Shown: positions 31,706-43,200 of the stretch, piece by piece
Numbering within the stretch: position 1 is the first letter of the stretch
Layout of the letters: each line of letters opens with the position of its first letter
From: Heterocephalus glaber
Taxonomy: Eukaryota; Chordata; Mammalia; Rodentia; Bathyergidae
Direction: 5' to 3'
Assembly (NCBI RefSeq): GCF_000247695.1
Contig: NW_004624747.1
Coordinates: 12,827,521-12,891,520 of the forward strand
DNA: 64,000 nucleotides
Notes under the pieces: generated by a model
Told to the model about the DNA's origin: nothing
Seen by the model: only the letters and a program-made list of their open reading frames with translations
Databases searched by the model: none
Made by a program: the position numbers and the translations under genes

Positions 31706-32985
31706 GTTTTTAACTTTCCACAACTTTTGAAAAATAATTTCTTCAGGAACATTTTTATAGAAACATTTTATAAGCTTTCAGTAAACTTTTCTTTTTCCTG
31801 CCTGTAGCCTTTTGGTGTACAATATAATATTCTGCCATTAGCTTAGGATGAGGAACAAGAGTTTCTGATACTTGTCTGTAGATTTCTTTCACTTTGTGGT
31901 AGCCGTTATCGTTATTACTGTACTTTTTATCAATTAGGTAGACCCTCAGGACTTTTATGACTGTTTTCTCTTCTGTTTACCTAAACATTATCATCTCCTT
32001 ATGTGAGCTTCTGGCCTATAATTTTGAAATTTGACCTTTTTCTTGTTCTTGGTACCATCATATTTAGCAGTGCTTTATTTTCTATCTGAATTACTATATG
32101 CAGACAATCTGTACTTAAAATCAAAATTAATTCAGTCTGCAAATCCTAAGATACACTGTTCCAGAGAAGAAAGTATTGAGATGTGATAGAAGTTTTGTAC
32201 ATAATAATTCTCACATTTTTTCCTTAAATGTAATAGTATATATTTAAACATAATGTGCACCTTAAACTTAATGATGTACATTTAAATTACTGGCATGAGC
32301 CAGTAACTCTGTGATTCAGGCTATTTGTTAGTGATAAAAGCAAGAAAGAACTTAGCTAGCTAGTCAGAAATTGAGCTTCTCTGACCAGAGGAAAATTCAG
32401 TTGTCACTGTGTCTGACCTTTTACTTTCCAAACTCAGAAACTGAATAGATTTAGATAACAAGGGATTCTTGTTTTTGTAACATAGGGCTAATTGTATAAA
32501 GCACAGACTGGGACTTACCCAATTAATACATTTTGTTTCGTAGTCCAGAACTTGTGACTTATACAGTCAAGTAATTTAACCTGATTCACTTGAAGGAACA
32601 AACTGTAGTTGTTTCTGTTTTCACCCTTTTAGGGAAAATATGTAACTTGGCCTTTTATTTCTCATCCTCCTACAACATGAAGGTTTCAAGAATCTGTAAC
32701 AATAAAAAATTGAATTGAGATCAGGACACACCCCAGAGAGTTTACATATCAACTGTTCCTTCTACTTAAGCATGCACTAGCAAAGAAAACCAATGGATAA
32801 TTAAAATTTGAATAGTTCAGAGCTTTTATATTGTTTCATAATAACAGCTTTTTACATACCATAGGTTTCACCATTTCAGAGTATCCAATTCCTTGATTTT
32901 TAGCTGTGTAGCCATCTTCACTAATTTTCATCCTTACAAAGAGTAACTCATACACTGTATAGTCACTTTCCATTCTCTTATCTCT
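31706..32985. other. unassigned A+T-rich intronic sequence
   Basis: No SINE occurs across nearly 1.3 kb, unusual in this window. No coding potential was seen. Confidence 0.35.
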
Positions 32986-32989
32986 CATC

Positions 32990-33397
32990 TCAGCCTTAAG
33001 CAACCACAGATCTACTTTCTGCATCTATTTATTTGTCTGTTCTGGAATTTCACGTACAGCCTTTTGTGTATGACTTCTTTCAGAGTACCTCCATGTTGTA
33101 TATGTCAGCACTTTATTCCTTTTAATGGCACAGAATATTCCAGAGCATAGATACAGTACTATAATTTATCCCTTCCTCAGTTGTAGACATTTGAGTTACT
33201 CTCACCTTTGGATTGTCATTAATACTGCTGCTTTGAACATTTGTGTATGTGTGTGTATATATGTTTTCATTTCTATTGAATGTATACCTAGAAGTAGAAT
33301 TGCTGGGTCATATAGTAACTGTGTTTCATATTTTGAGGAGCTGCCAGACTATTTTTCAAGATTACTGCATCATTTTACAGTCTCTCTTACTATACTT
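32990..33397 (-). mobile_element. old LINE-1 3' region
   Basis: The + strand carries the complement of L1 ORF2/3' UTR: 'aatggcacagaatattccag', 'gtatacctagaagtagaatt' and 'gctgggtcatatagtaactg'. Confidence 0.75.
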
Positions 33398-33486
33398 TTT
33401 TTTTTTTGGTACCGGTGATCGAACTCGGGACCTTGTCCTTGGAAGAAGGCAGGCAGCAGCACCACTGAGCTAAATCCCCAGCCCCC
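33398..33486 (-). mobile_element. ID SINE
   Basis: Reverse ID, T11 tail, in the L1 fragment; 'actatactt' and 'gctatactt' flank it. Confidence 0.9.
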
Positions 33487-34265
33487 TGCTATACTTTCTT
33501 AAATAGTACAGTTGTTGATAATAGGATGTATCAGATGTGTGTAGCAATACTGAAAAAAATCATTTAGCTGTAGAGCTAGAGATTTTAATATGCTTTTTCC
33601 TACCTTTGATTAAAGAGATTTAAATTTGAGTTAAGGAAAAAATGCAAGATTTTGAATCTGCCTACTTTTTCCAATGGCTGTATACATTGTTAATATGACT
33701 AATTTTAATTTAACATTTTATCTTTAAAATTCTAAAAATTTTATTGATTGACTGCTTGGATGCACATAACAATGAATAACTTAAAGGCTTAAGCAATAAT
33801 AAGGCTCTTCTAGTACAATAACTGAGAAGTTCATGTTACACTGGTTTTAGGCAAGACCCACTAGGTTAGAGCTCCCAAGTATCTTAACAGAAGCCCCCAA
33901 ATCAGATGTTCTTGCCCTGATTGATCTGCTGTGGGTTCTGTTTGGTCAGGATATTAGACAGGCTTGAGCTGAGAATGGATACAATCCAAATTGTGTTCTG
34001 CTAAGAAGGAAGGAGAATGTATGCTGGAGAGATATCCAATAAGAGTCCACTTCCAGCCACCCCTTTTCTCTTTTTCTAATAAAGAAAAACTAGATACATA
34101 CGCATTGCACTTGAGTCTATATCTAGAGACTATATCTAGACCTTTATCCTCTCTTGAGGATCCTTTATATTTCTATGCCTTTTTGTTCTTAAGTCCTTGT
34201 TTTGGCTATTTTATAGCTTTGAAATGTTTCCTTTGTTTCAAAATATAAGTGTGGAATATATTTAA
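33487..34265. other. unassigned intronic sequence
   Basis: Mostly A+T-rich. About 33740-33980 is faintly similar to ancient LTR sequence but is too diverged to name. A short tandem 'ctatatctaga' is seen at 34116-34140. Confidence 0.3.
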
Positions 34266-34426
34266 AATCACTGAGCCAGGTGTGGTGGCATACTCCTGTA
34301 ATCCCAGCACTCCAGAGGCTGAGGCAAGAGGATTTCTGCAAGTTTGAGACCAGCCAGGGGCTACATAGCAAGACTGAACTACACAGTGAGACCATCTCTC
34401 AAAAAAAAAAAAAAAAAAAAAAAAAG
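34266..34426 (+). mobile_element. B1 SINE
   Basis: Sense B1 with a tail of about 25 A. 'taaaatcactg' before and 'aagtcactgcctg' after suggest the duplicated site. Confidence 0.88.
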
Positions 34427-34611
34427 TCACTGCCTGAGTTTTAATATTAAACAGGTATCTATTGCAGTTAAGAATGTTTTATTTTTGCTCAGCAATAGTC
34501 GCTTGATTTTTAAAAGGGTTGGGTCTTTTAAGTATAACCTGGATTTTGTATGAAGCAGCTATTTGGCTCTTTCAGCTACTTTGTTGTTGGGGGTGGGTGG
34601 GAGTGTGTGTG

Positions 34612-34858
34612 GGGGTGTGGGGGGGTGTGGTAGTGGTGGTGCTGGGGATTGAGCCCAGGGTCTTGTGCACGACAGGCAAGAACTCTGTTACTGAGCTACA
34701 TCCTCAGTCTACACACACACTCCTCGGATATACACACACATTTTGAGACAGGGTCTTGGTAAATTGCCCAGGCTGAGCTCGAACTTTTGACTTCCTGCCT
34801 TAGCCTCCTCAATAGCTGGCCTTAATAGGCATGCACTCCCACTCCCACTCCCAGAACT
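34612..34858 (-). mobile_element. B1-dID dimeric SINE
   Basis: ID half (34640-34712), a CA-rich linker, and a B1-like half (34740-34855). Confidence 0.7.
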
Positions 34859-35525
34859 TCCAGCTAATTCTAACAAGTAGCAGGCCAAAGGACAGTCTCC
34901 TCAGGGGTCTCAGTGAGAAGAATGCAGATAGGCACTGAGTAATTTTCTACACATCATATGTACCATATTTATTACAAAATTTCGTGACTTTCTTTTTTAT
35001 AGCTATTTGTTGCTACCTTTTTGGGTCCCCCTGCCAGTATTGCATAACAACTTCAAATCTCAGTGAAATGCAACCAACAATTATTTTCACTCTTATGAGT
35101 CTGTAGGTTGGTGCATTTCAGGTTGGTGCTTTGCTCAGATAGACTAGGTTTGTATTTAAACTTCTGGTCAGTTTCAAGTCTGTTTCATAAATTTTTATTC
35201 TGGAGCTTAGGTTGAAAGTGGTTACCTGGGCATGTGACTACATGGTCTTCGCATATAGGATCGCAGTACTATAAAAAGGATGAATAGAGACATGCAGTGT
35301 CTCCCAGGGCTTCAACTTAAAGCTAGCACACTATGTTCTCCCAATTTTATTACCCAAAGTTAGTCATATGGCCAAACCCAGCAAAAATGGGACCAAGGAA
35401 TACACTGCTCCCGTGCTATGGCAAGCATCGTAAAGTCACACAGCAATGGTCATTAGTGCATACTTGTAAGAAAGATGGAAGGAGTGATGAAGAATTGGGG
35501 TGTTATTACATAGCCGTATGTTTCT
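34859..35525. other. unassigned intronic sequence
   Basis: No gene or repeat recognised; a plus frame of 72 codons at 35333-35551 runs into a B1 and is not a gene. Confidence 0.35.
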
Positions 35526-35529
35526 GGTT

Positions 35530-35656
35530 GTTGTTTGTTTTTGTTTTTTGAGACAAGGTCTCACTATATATTTTAGGCTGGTCTTCAACTTGACAATCTT
35601 CCTGCCTCAGCCTCCCAAGTGGTGGGATTACAGGCATGTGCCACCACTCCTGACTA
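35530..35656 (-). mobile_element. B1 SINE
   Basis: Reverse B1 lacking the internal duplication ('ctatatattttaggctggtc'). Confidence 0.84.
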
Positions 35657-35746
35657 GCATATATATCAGTGTAAGAATAAAAATGCATGAAACTGTGGGG
35701 AAAAAGACAGATTTTTCTTGAAAGTAAATAAATTAGAATTATGGAA

Positions 35747-36270
35747 TGTAGGGGACAGGGGAAGGGGACGTTACCAGAACCTCTGCAGTTAGTCCTGGTC
35801 TCCTGCGAGCCACGGCAGCACACGGCGAATTACAGGAAAGGTAGAAAAATGAGACCGAGAAGAAGCTGAGCTTTGGGTCTGATCAGTGCTGCTCTGGGCA
35901 GCAAAGACAAAAGCCCCCAGCTTACCACACCTTTTATTCAGTACATCGGGAGAAACAAATGTAACAGATGACTTGCAGAGAGTTCAATAGTTCACATTGG
36001 GATAAACAAGGTGTAACGGAAGGCTTGCAGAGAGTTCAGTACATCTCCGGCAAACAAGATGTTAATCAGTCCAAGAACAATGAGGAACTGAGCAGGTGTT
36101 TGTTCTCCCAGGATGTTTCTTGTCCTGGAGAATCACAGCATCACTGGATCACTGAAGTCTCAGTTGTGACCGGAGGCCAAACTGGAGTTATTCTGTAGCT
36201 GGGCTGTAGGCAAGAGAGCTAGGCTAACCAAATGATTTATCCCTAGAATTATGTAGCATTGCTCCCAACA
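35747..36270 (-). mobile_element. ERVK-type solo LTR
   Basis: A 524-bp LTR on the minus strand starts TGTTGGGAGC and ends CCCCTACA, with a polyadenylation signal at 35933-35938 (AATAAA on the minus strand). The six bases ATGGAA occur on each side (35741-35746 and 36271-36276), the 6-bp duplication expected of class II (beta-retrovirus-like) integration. No internal viral genes remain, so it is a recombined solo LTR. Confidence 0.88.
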
Positions 36271-36276
36271 ATGGAA

Positions 36277-37262
36277 GAATATTGGTTACATTTTATTCTG
36301 ATTAAAACCGCTAATAGTGTTCAAACTAACTTAATAAATGATATTTACTGCTATCTTTTGGAAAGGAACCATGATCATACTATATTTGGTTCCTCTTATC
36401 TCAGTACCTAAAAACTTTTGCTAAGCTGCTTAATGATTTTTAATGCCAGCCTTTTGTGTAAATTATAAAAGGGCTGAAATTTTTGCTTGTGGTCGGTCTT
36501 AAACTATTAACCAATCTCCTATTCTTTCTCTAAAACTTAAGGAATTAGTTTACACATCAGCTGTTACAAGGGTTTCATAATAGTAGAAAAGAGAATTAGT
36601 GAAAAGGTGTAGCATTTAAAATTTCATTTAGAAACATCTAACCTGAGAAACATTTCAGAATATCATATGCAGTTTACCTAGAAATAATTTTAATTTTTGA
36701 GTTTCTGAAAATGATAGGAAAGTAATATTGTAGACTTTGAGGAATCTAGATTTTTTTTTTTTTGAAGAATCTAGATTTTAATGGATAAGAGAGTGTTTTT
36801 CCTGCTAAGTAAAAATTGAACTCTTACGTTTGGAAAAAATGAGACTCTGTGGAATACATTTTAAATAATACTATTGTGGGCAGTTAGGGATTAGGATTCG
36901 GCTTAATTTTGCATGTTAAGGAAAATTTAGGATATCAGTGGCTTAAACAAAGTATTCCTATGTAAAATGTGACTAGAAATAGGCAAACTGGTATGGAGCT
37001 TCATTGTCGTTAAGGATCCAGGTTCTTAGCCTGCTAACCCACCATCCATAGTGTAGTCCCTCCCTCAAGGGTCAAGTGGCTGGTTAAATTCAATCCATCA
37101 TTTCTGTGTTCCACACAGAAGGAGAGGAGAAGAAAGGCATGTTTCCTTTTAAGGAGACTTACTCTAAATTCCATATAGAATGTCCACTGAGCCATGTTGA
37201 TGTCAGAACTGAGTTACCTTGCTACATGTAGCTGCAAGAAAAGTGGGAACATGCATAAAATC
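36277..37262. other. unassigned intronic sequence
   Basis: No gene and no SINE body. It contains the poly-T/duplication feature at 36736-36779, listed separately. Confidence 0.35.
36736..36779 (-). repeat. 19-bp direct repeats around a T run
   Basis: 'TTTGAGGAATCTAGATTTT' (36736-36754) recurs with one change at 36761-36779, with only T between. It looks like a target duplication around a bare poly(A), but a simple 25-bp duplication would look alike. Confidence 0.6.
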
Positions 37263-37264
37263 AG

Positions 37265-37350
37265 GGAAGCTGAGTTGTAGCTCAGTGGTAGAATGTTTGG
37301 ATAGCATTCATGAGACCCTGGATTCAGTTCCCAGGCACACACACACATAA
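37265..37350 (+). mobile_element. older ID-type SINE
   Basis: Forward, diverged ID ('gctgagttgtagctcagtgg') with a CA-rich tail. Confidence 0.7.
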
Positions 37351-37601
37351 TAATAAACAATTTTTAAAAATCAGGACTCTGTTACCAAGAAGGAGAGAAA
37401 ATACAGTAGATGTTGGAAGGAAACTTGCAGTCTCTGTCATATTGTAATTTTTGTTCTTGTTTTTTCCTTTGTAGAACAAGAGAATGTTGTATCCTAATTT
37501 TATATTTGTTATATCATAATTTTATGTGTATTTGGCAAATGATAGATACCAGATAAATAGATTGGTTAATAAAATACAATAGTAGAAGTTAATTGTTGAG
37601 T

Positions 37602-37690
37602 GCCGGGGATTTAGCTCAGTGGTTCCACTCCCTGCCTCACAAGTGGAAGGACCCGAGTTTGATCCCCAGTACAAAAAAAAAAAAAAAAGT
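37602..37690 (+). mobile_element. ID SINE
   Basis: Forward ID; 'gttaattgttgagt' before and 'gttatttttgagt' after are the duplicated site. Confidence 0.88.
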
Positions 37691-37736
37691 TATTTTTGAG
37701 TTGTGGGCTCTCATTTTTTTTTTTTTTTTTTTTTTT

Positions 37737-38121
37737 NNNNNNNNNNNNNNNNNNNNNNNNNNNNNNNNNNNNNNNNNNNNNNNNNNNNNNNNNNNNNNNN
37801 NNNNNNNNNNNNNNNNNNNNNNNNNNNNNNNNNNNNNNNNNNNNNNNNNNNNNNNNNNNNNNNNNNNNNNNNNNNNNNNNNNNNNNNNNNNNNNNNNNNN
37901 NNNNNNNNNNNNNNNNNNNNNNNNNNNNNNNNNNNNNNNNNNNNNNNNNNNNNNNNNNNNNNNNNNNNNNNNNNNNNNNNNNNNNNNNNNNNNNNNNNNN
38001 NNNNNNNNNNNNNNNNNNNNNNNNNNNNNNNNNNNNNNNNNNNNNNNNNNNNNNNNNNNNNNNNNNNNNNNNNNNNNNNNNNNNNNNNNNNNNNNNNNNN
38101 NNNNNNNNNNNNNNNNNNNNN
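37737..38121. other. assembly gap (385 N)
   Basis: It begins after a long T run (37715-37736), the typical tail of a reverse SINE, and ends before 'ccccccaaag'. A reverse SINE or other poly-T-led repeat probably caused it. Confidence 0.95.
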
Positions 38122-38452
38122 CCCCCCAAAGACTTGATTTTAAATGAATCATTACCACTAAAGAAAAAAATGCTTTGGATTGTAAAATGCATGCCGATTT
38201 CAGAGTTTATTTAAAGGTAAGGGAAAGTGTGCTTGATAGTATTAACTTTTCCATGACTGGCTTTTGTCTCCTCCCATTTCTTTCTAGCTAGTTGAAGGGA
38301 TAATTTCTGCATGTAATCAAAAACTATTTGGTTAAATGCAAATGAACTAGATAAAAATAATGTATCATACTAATAGTACTTGTTGGAATCAGACATACAC
38401 CCAGTTTTTTCTTACAAGCTGAATTAACAATTACATTAAAATATTACTAGAA

Positions 38453-38612
38453 TGAGCTAGGTGTGGTGGTGCATGCCTGTGATCCCAGCACTGGGGAGGA
38501 TGAGGTATGAGGATCGCCATGAGTTCGAGGACAGCCTGAACTACATAGTGAGTTCAAGGACAGCCTGAACCTCATAGTGTGACTCTGTCTCAAAAAAACA
38601 AAACAAAACAAA
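38453..38612 (+). mobile_element. B1 SINE
   Basis: Sense B1 with a repeated 'catagtgagttcaaggacagcctgaac' stretch (pattern) and an (AAAAC)n tail. 'attactagaatg' and 'attgctaggatg' flank it. Confidence 0.87.
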
Positions 38613-38629
38613 TTGCTAGGATGTACTAG

Positions 38630-39345
38630 TTAGTTATCTATTGCTGTATACTAGACTATTGTGAAACCTAGTAGCTTAAAATAATCATTTTAATTGAAAA
38701 TTTAATTGAAATAATTATAGTCACATGTATTCTGACCAAGATACTGGCATTGATAAAATCCATTGATTTTCTTCAAATTTCCCCTGTTATTTGCCACTTG
38801 TGCATGTGTGCTAAGGTATATTCCAATTTGTCAGCTGTCTACAGTTGTATATCCACTACCATAGTCAAGGTAGTGAACATTCGCATATCCTTCAGGTGGT
38901 CCTTCTGTAAGCACTCTCCACACTTTTCCTCTGGTGTTGATGCTGACTGTGCATTCTCATTCTGGTCCCTAACTCCTGGCAACCACTAATCTTTCTGCCG
39001 TTTCTAATGCTTTGGTCTTTCAGAAATGTTACGTATGCTCGTGATCTGTGGATCTACAGTTGGGACAGGGCTCAGTTGGAATGGTGTGTCTTTGTTCCAC
39101 ATGATGTCTTCTGGACTCTCCGGAGACTGGAGGATCCACAGTGGTCTCACTGATGTGGCTAAAGCTTTGATGCTGGCTTTTAGGGTGTCCTAAGGGCCTT
39201 TTCATGACCTCTTGTGTTGTCTTCTGTAGAAATTCTCACTGCTTGATGCTTCTTGTTCAGGTGTGTGCAGGGATGGGAGGCACTGTTGGTGGCCAGATTT
39301 GGATACAATCTGCTGTACACTTCAAACAAGTTAGTTGAATTATAG
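38630..39345 (-). mobile_element. ancient LTR-like repeat split by L1
   Basis: 38633-38690 ('gttatctattgctgtatact', 'gtagcttaaaataatca') and 39030-39340 ('gtggatctacagttgggaca', 'gggctcagttggaatgg', 'tgatgtggctaaagc') are the two parts of a widespread mammalian repeat of MLT1-like appearance. Strand and family are uncertain. Confidence 0.4.
38700..39022 (-). mobile_element. old LINE-1 3' UTR
   Basis: Complement of an L1 3' UTR: 'gataaaatccattgatttt', 'catagtcaaggtagtgaac', 'ctggcaaccactaatcttt'. Confidence 0.65.
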
Positions 39346-40200
39346 GGATGATACCACATTTATCTGCTTGGATTTGTTATCTTTTTATTTTTGAAATGTG
39401 AATTAGTTTGAATTCCATATAAAGTACAAAGTAGAATGTGATAAGTTTACATAGTTTTCTCTTTGCTAATGCTAGTTGCAAATAAAACAGTTTTCTATTG
39501 CAAGGCATATTGCCAGAGTTCAAGTTATCAACCAAATCTGAGGATTCCCAAGGGGCCCATGGTATTTGGAGAATAAATGGTTGCTTGAAATGGCTCTTAA
39601 GATGTTAGGAATGCTTCACCTCTCTTTCATTTTCCCAGGCTGGCTGTTTCTTGTGCTCTTAAAATAGCAGGGGCTTGTATACATAGTTCCAGACTTTTAT
39701 AATACTAACTTTGAGAGACCACACAGATTTTCCTCTTTGCATTAAGTGCTTTAGGTAAGGCATAACGATATTGTTTTTCAAGATATTTTCCACTTTCCAG
39801 AAGAGACCTTTTAAGAGTGAAAAGAAGGACAGAGATGTGCTTTTCAGCTGAGAAATTGAAACCAGGGGAGCATTTTTCTCTTAAGATTTTTCTGACTATG
39901 AAATGTTAAACTTTGTTTTGTTGTGAAAGTGGCAGCAGAATAGGTCAAAGGTTAGGTCCTAGACCTCTTTCACAGAATTCTCGACCATCTATTTTACCCT
40001 ATAGTAAAGCTTGCATGGATTTCTGGAATGAGAGATAACTAAACAGCTATTGCTAAGTGAGGGCTACATGCTTATAGAGCATTTAGTAAATTGTGAGCCT
40101 GAGTAAGTGGTTTCAAATTTAGAAATGAATTTTTCATCTGAGTTTAAAACATTATTTGGCTAAAAGTTTTCTTCCTCCTTCCTTTTCTGATAGCTGATTT
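39346..40200. other. unassigned intronic sequence
   Basis: No gene or clear repeat recognised. Confidence 0.35.
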
Positions 40201-40327
40201 CACAAGCATTTACAGTAGTGCCCTTTATTTGAAGTTTTTGTTTTCTGTGATTTCAATTTCCCATAGTCAAAGGGTAGGTACAGTATATTTTGAGAGATTA
40301 TATCCATATAACTTGTATTATTTTGTG

Positions 40328-40487
40328 TTTGTTTGTTTGTTTGTGTTTGAGACAGGGTCTCACTGTGTAGTCTAGCCTAGCCTTGAATTCACTATGTAGC
40401 TGAGGCTGGCCTCAACTTGCGGCAATCCTCCTGGCTCAGCCTCCAGAGTGCTAGGATTACAGGCGTGCACTACCATGCCAGGCTGTA
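40328..40487 (-). mobile_element. B1 SINE
   Basis: Reverse B1 with a (GTTT)n tail; 'taacttgtattat' is duplicated on both sides. Confidence 0.9.
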
Positions 40488-40527
40488 ACTTGTATTATAG
40501 CTTATTGTTATAATTTTTCTTTGTTTT

Positions 40528-40787
40528 GTTTTGTTTCCCCTTTAGGACTGGAGATTGAAACCAGAGCCTCATGCATACCAGGCATGCTGTAACTCCAGCC
40601 CTTAAAAAAAAAATTGGGGGGCCGGGGATTTAGCACAGTGGTTCCACCGCCTGCCTCACAAGCCCAAGGACCCGAGTTCGATCCCCAGTACAAAAAAAAA
40701 TTTATTTTTTTTGAGACAGGATCTCACTCAGTCTTCCTACCTCAACCCACTGAGTAGCTGGAGGCATTATAGGTGTACACCAGTTGT
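40528..40787 (-). mobile_element. B1-dID dimeric SINE split by an ID
   Basis: ID half at 40540-40602, B1-like half at 40705-40787. A forward ID inserted between them. Confidence 0.65.
40616..40698 (+). mobile_element. ID SINE
   Basis: Forward ID in the A-rich joint of the dimer, ending 'ccccagtacaaaaaaaaa'. Confidence 0.88.
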
Positions 40788-40925
40788 TCATTTTATTATT
40801 AGTTATATTGGTGTTAGTATCTATTCCTAACTTAAAATATTAGTCTTTGTCATAGATATGTATGTATAAGAAAAAACAGTATACTGTATAGGTTTCAATA
40901 CTGTCTTGTTTTTAGGCATCTGCTT

Positions 40926-41600
40926 TCTTTTTTTTTTCCAGAACTTCACATAAATGGGATCACATTTGTAATTTTTTGAGTCTGCTTTCTTTTACTTAGC
41001 ACAGTGCATCTGAGATTCATCTACATTGCATCTATAGTAAATTCTTTTTATTGCTAAGTAGATCATTATATAAAGGTACCATGATTTATTTATTTACTGG
41101 TTGGTGGACATTTGAGGTGTCTAAAGTTTTGGGCAATTCTGAATAAAGTAGCTATAAACCTTGAAGTTCAGTATTTTGTGGGGATATGTATTTTCATTTC
41201 TCTTGAGTCATAAGGAAGGTGTAGCACTAATGAAACTATTGAACTCTTCTAAAGTGATTGTACATTCCCACCAGTAAAGTTTGAAATTTCTAGTAGCTAT
41301 GCTTCCTCACCAGCACTTGTTACAGTCACTTTTTAAAAAATTTTTTTTGACTTGAACTCTTCTAGTAACTATATAGTAATATCTCTGTTTGGTTTTCTTA
41401 GTGACTAATGATGATTGAGCATCTCTTGTACTTATTTGCCATCTGTTTCTCTTTGGTGGGTCTGTTCACTTATTTTGCTCACTTTTTAAATTGGGTTGTT
41501 TTCATATTGAGATGAGAGACTCATTTTCATGTTCTGGTTATCAGTCCTTTATCTGATAATGTATTTTGCAGTGATGTTTTCTCCCAGACTGTGGCTTGTC
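40926..41600 (-). mobile_element. old LINE-1 3' region
   Basis: Complement of L1: 'ttcacataaatgggatcaca', 'ctgaataaagtagctataaa', 'gtacattcccaccag', 'gattgagcatctcttgtact' and 'gtgatgttttctcccagact' in order. Confidence 0.8.
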
Positions 41601-41627
41601 TTTGTCTCCTCCCTCCATTCCTCTCTT

Positions 41628-41736
41628 CTCTCTTTTTTTTTTTTTTTTTTTGACAGTGCTGGGTAATGAACCCCACAAGTTTGAACATGGTAGACAAGTG
41701 CCTGGTCCCAGAGCTATAACCTCAGACAGATGCTTT
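41628..41736 (-). mobile_element. older ID-type SINE
   Basis: Reverse, with a T19 tail and 'gtgctgggtaatgaacccca'. Confidence 0.7.
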
Positions 41737-41737
41737 T

Positions 41738-41822
41738 GGGGGGAGGAGTACTGGGGATCTAACTCAGGACCTTGCGCTTGTGAGGCAGGCGGTAGAACCA
41801 CTGAGCTAAATCCCCGGCCCTC
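41738..41822 (-). mobile_element. ID SINE
   Basis: Reverse ID; 'cagacagatgc' before and 'cagacgatgc' after. Confidence 0.88.
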
Positions 41823-41874
41823 AGACGATGCATTTTGATTCAGGCTCCAACTGAGGTTGAGTGAATAATGTTTG

Positions 41875-42178
41875 GGAAGGAGTATTGTGAAATGGTTTTA
41901 AAGCATGACTTCTGGATCTGGATCTAGACCGCCTGGGTCAGAATAGTAGTTCTTCCTCAAGCTGTATGTCTGTAAACAAATTTGTTAATCTGTCTCTGCT
42001 TCAGTACCCACATCTCTCAAGCTGATAGTTAAAAGTATCTTCCTCAAAGGGTTGTAGCTAAGATAAAATGAGCATAAAATTAGCTATGATAAAATATAAA
42101 CAGCCTGTACTTTATCTGACACACAGTAAGCCCCAAAGTATTGGCTTATTATTATTACTGTTATTATAGCAGCAGTTT
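41875..42178 (+). mobile_element. MIR SINE
   Basis: MIR core and tail: 'gcatgacttctggatctgg', 'gaccgcctgggtcagaat', 'caaagggttgtagctaag', then 'gacacacagtaagcc' and a (TTA)n end. Confidence 0.75.
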
Positions 42179-42840
42179 TATTTCTGGATGTCCTAGGTCT
42201 TTCAAGATAGAGGTTTATTTGGTTACTTAGATACTTTTTAAATAATTAGTCCCCCCTTTTTAAATTTCATGTTTATTATATATAGGAGCCCATATAACAT
42301 TTGTTGGGGTGTTGTAGGACCCCTGTATAAAAGAAAGTTTGGAAAATTTATATAACTCAAACTTTTTAAATACTCAGTTTAAAAACTAACCAAGAATTTG
42401 ACTCCTGCAAAGTCAGATTTCTTCTGAATCATTCTTAGGATTGGCAGAAATCCAACAGAATAGAATCCAAAATGCTTTATAGCTTCCAACCAAAAACAGT
42501 CTTTTCCTACTGTGACTTTTAAACTGAGACATTCATTGTATGAATGTCTCACTTTTTTGTCAAGATTAGAAAATTCATAAAATCACCCCAGGGCTTCTCA
42601 TCCCTGTTTCAGTTTCTAATAGTATATTTGAAATATTTTCCCCTCCTGCAGCCCTAGACAGCAGTTATTTGATTTGAATCTTTTTAGAGAAGTGAATGTG
42701 GATTAATTCCAGCTAAACACCTCAGTAATTGATCCTTTGGGTATACCTCTGAAAGAACAAGCATATTAATTATTCTTGTTATTGCCAAGGACAGAAGAGT
42801 CCTCTCCAGATAGCTAAGTGGAGATATTTAGCACACAGGT
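42179..42840. other. unassigned intronic sequence
   Basis: No gene. A 12-bp-arm palindrome lies at 42525-42551. Confidence 0.35.
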
Positions 42841-43200
42841 ACTTTAGTTCTAGGATTTGAATACAGATTTTTTTCACTTACTAACTTTGTAACACTGAAC
42901 TAGTTTCACCTTCCTGTTCATCTCTTTCCTTATGTGTAAACTAGGGGTAATAAAAATTACCTATGTCATAGGGTAGTAATGAGAAATAATGAAATTAAAA
43001 CTAAATGAATAATGAAACTAAAGTTCCATGTGACACACCATAAATACTTCACAAATATTACTTGCTATTATTTTTATTTATTTATTTATTTTGGTACCGA
43101 GGATCGAACTCTGGTCCTTGGGCTTGAGGGACTGGTGGCAGAACCACTGAACTAAATCCCCGGCCCTGCTTGCTATTATTATTGTGGTTGTTATTATTTG
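42841..43200 (+). mobile_element. MIR SINE, split by an ID
   Basis: 'cttatgtgtaaactaggggt', 'catagggtagtaatgag' and 'cataaatacttcacaaat' follow the MIR order; the (TTA)n end resumes after the ID. Confidence 0.65.
43072..43168 (-). mobile_element. ID SINE
   Basis: Reverse ID with a (TTTA)n tail; 'cttgctattatt' is duplicated. Confidence 0.89.

Larger units (their letters stand above)
40205..40925. mobile_element. Tigger-type (TcMar) DNA transposon, several insertions
   Basis: 40205-40325 ('tgtgatttcaatttcccata', 'gtacagtatattttgagaga') and 40790-40925 ('ttattattagttat', 'gatatgtatgtataagaaaa', 'gtttcaatactgtc') are the two halves of a MER2/Tigger-like element. A B1, a B1-dID and an ID separate them. 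Confidence 0.65.

Noticed and set aside
37593..38214. Long frames of 140-190 codons across 37.6-38.2 kb
   Set aside because: They are created by runs of N in the gap.
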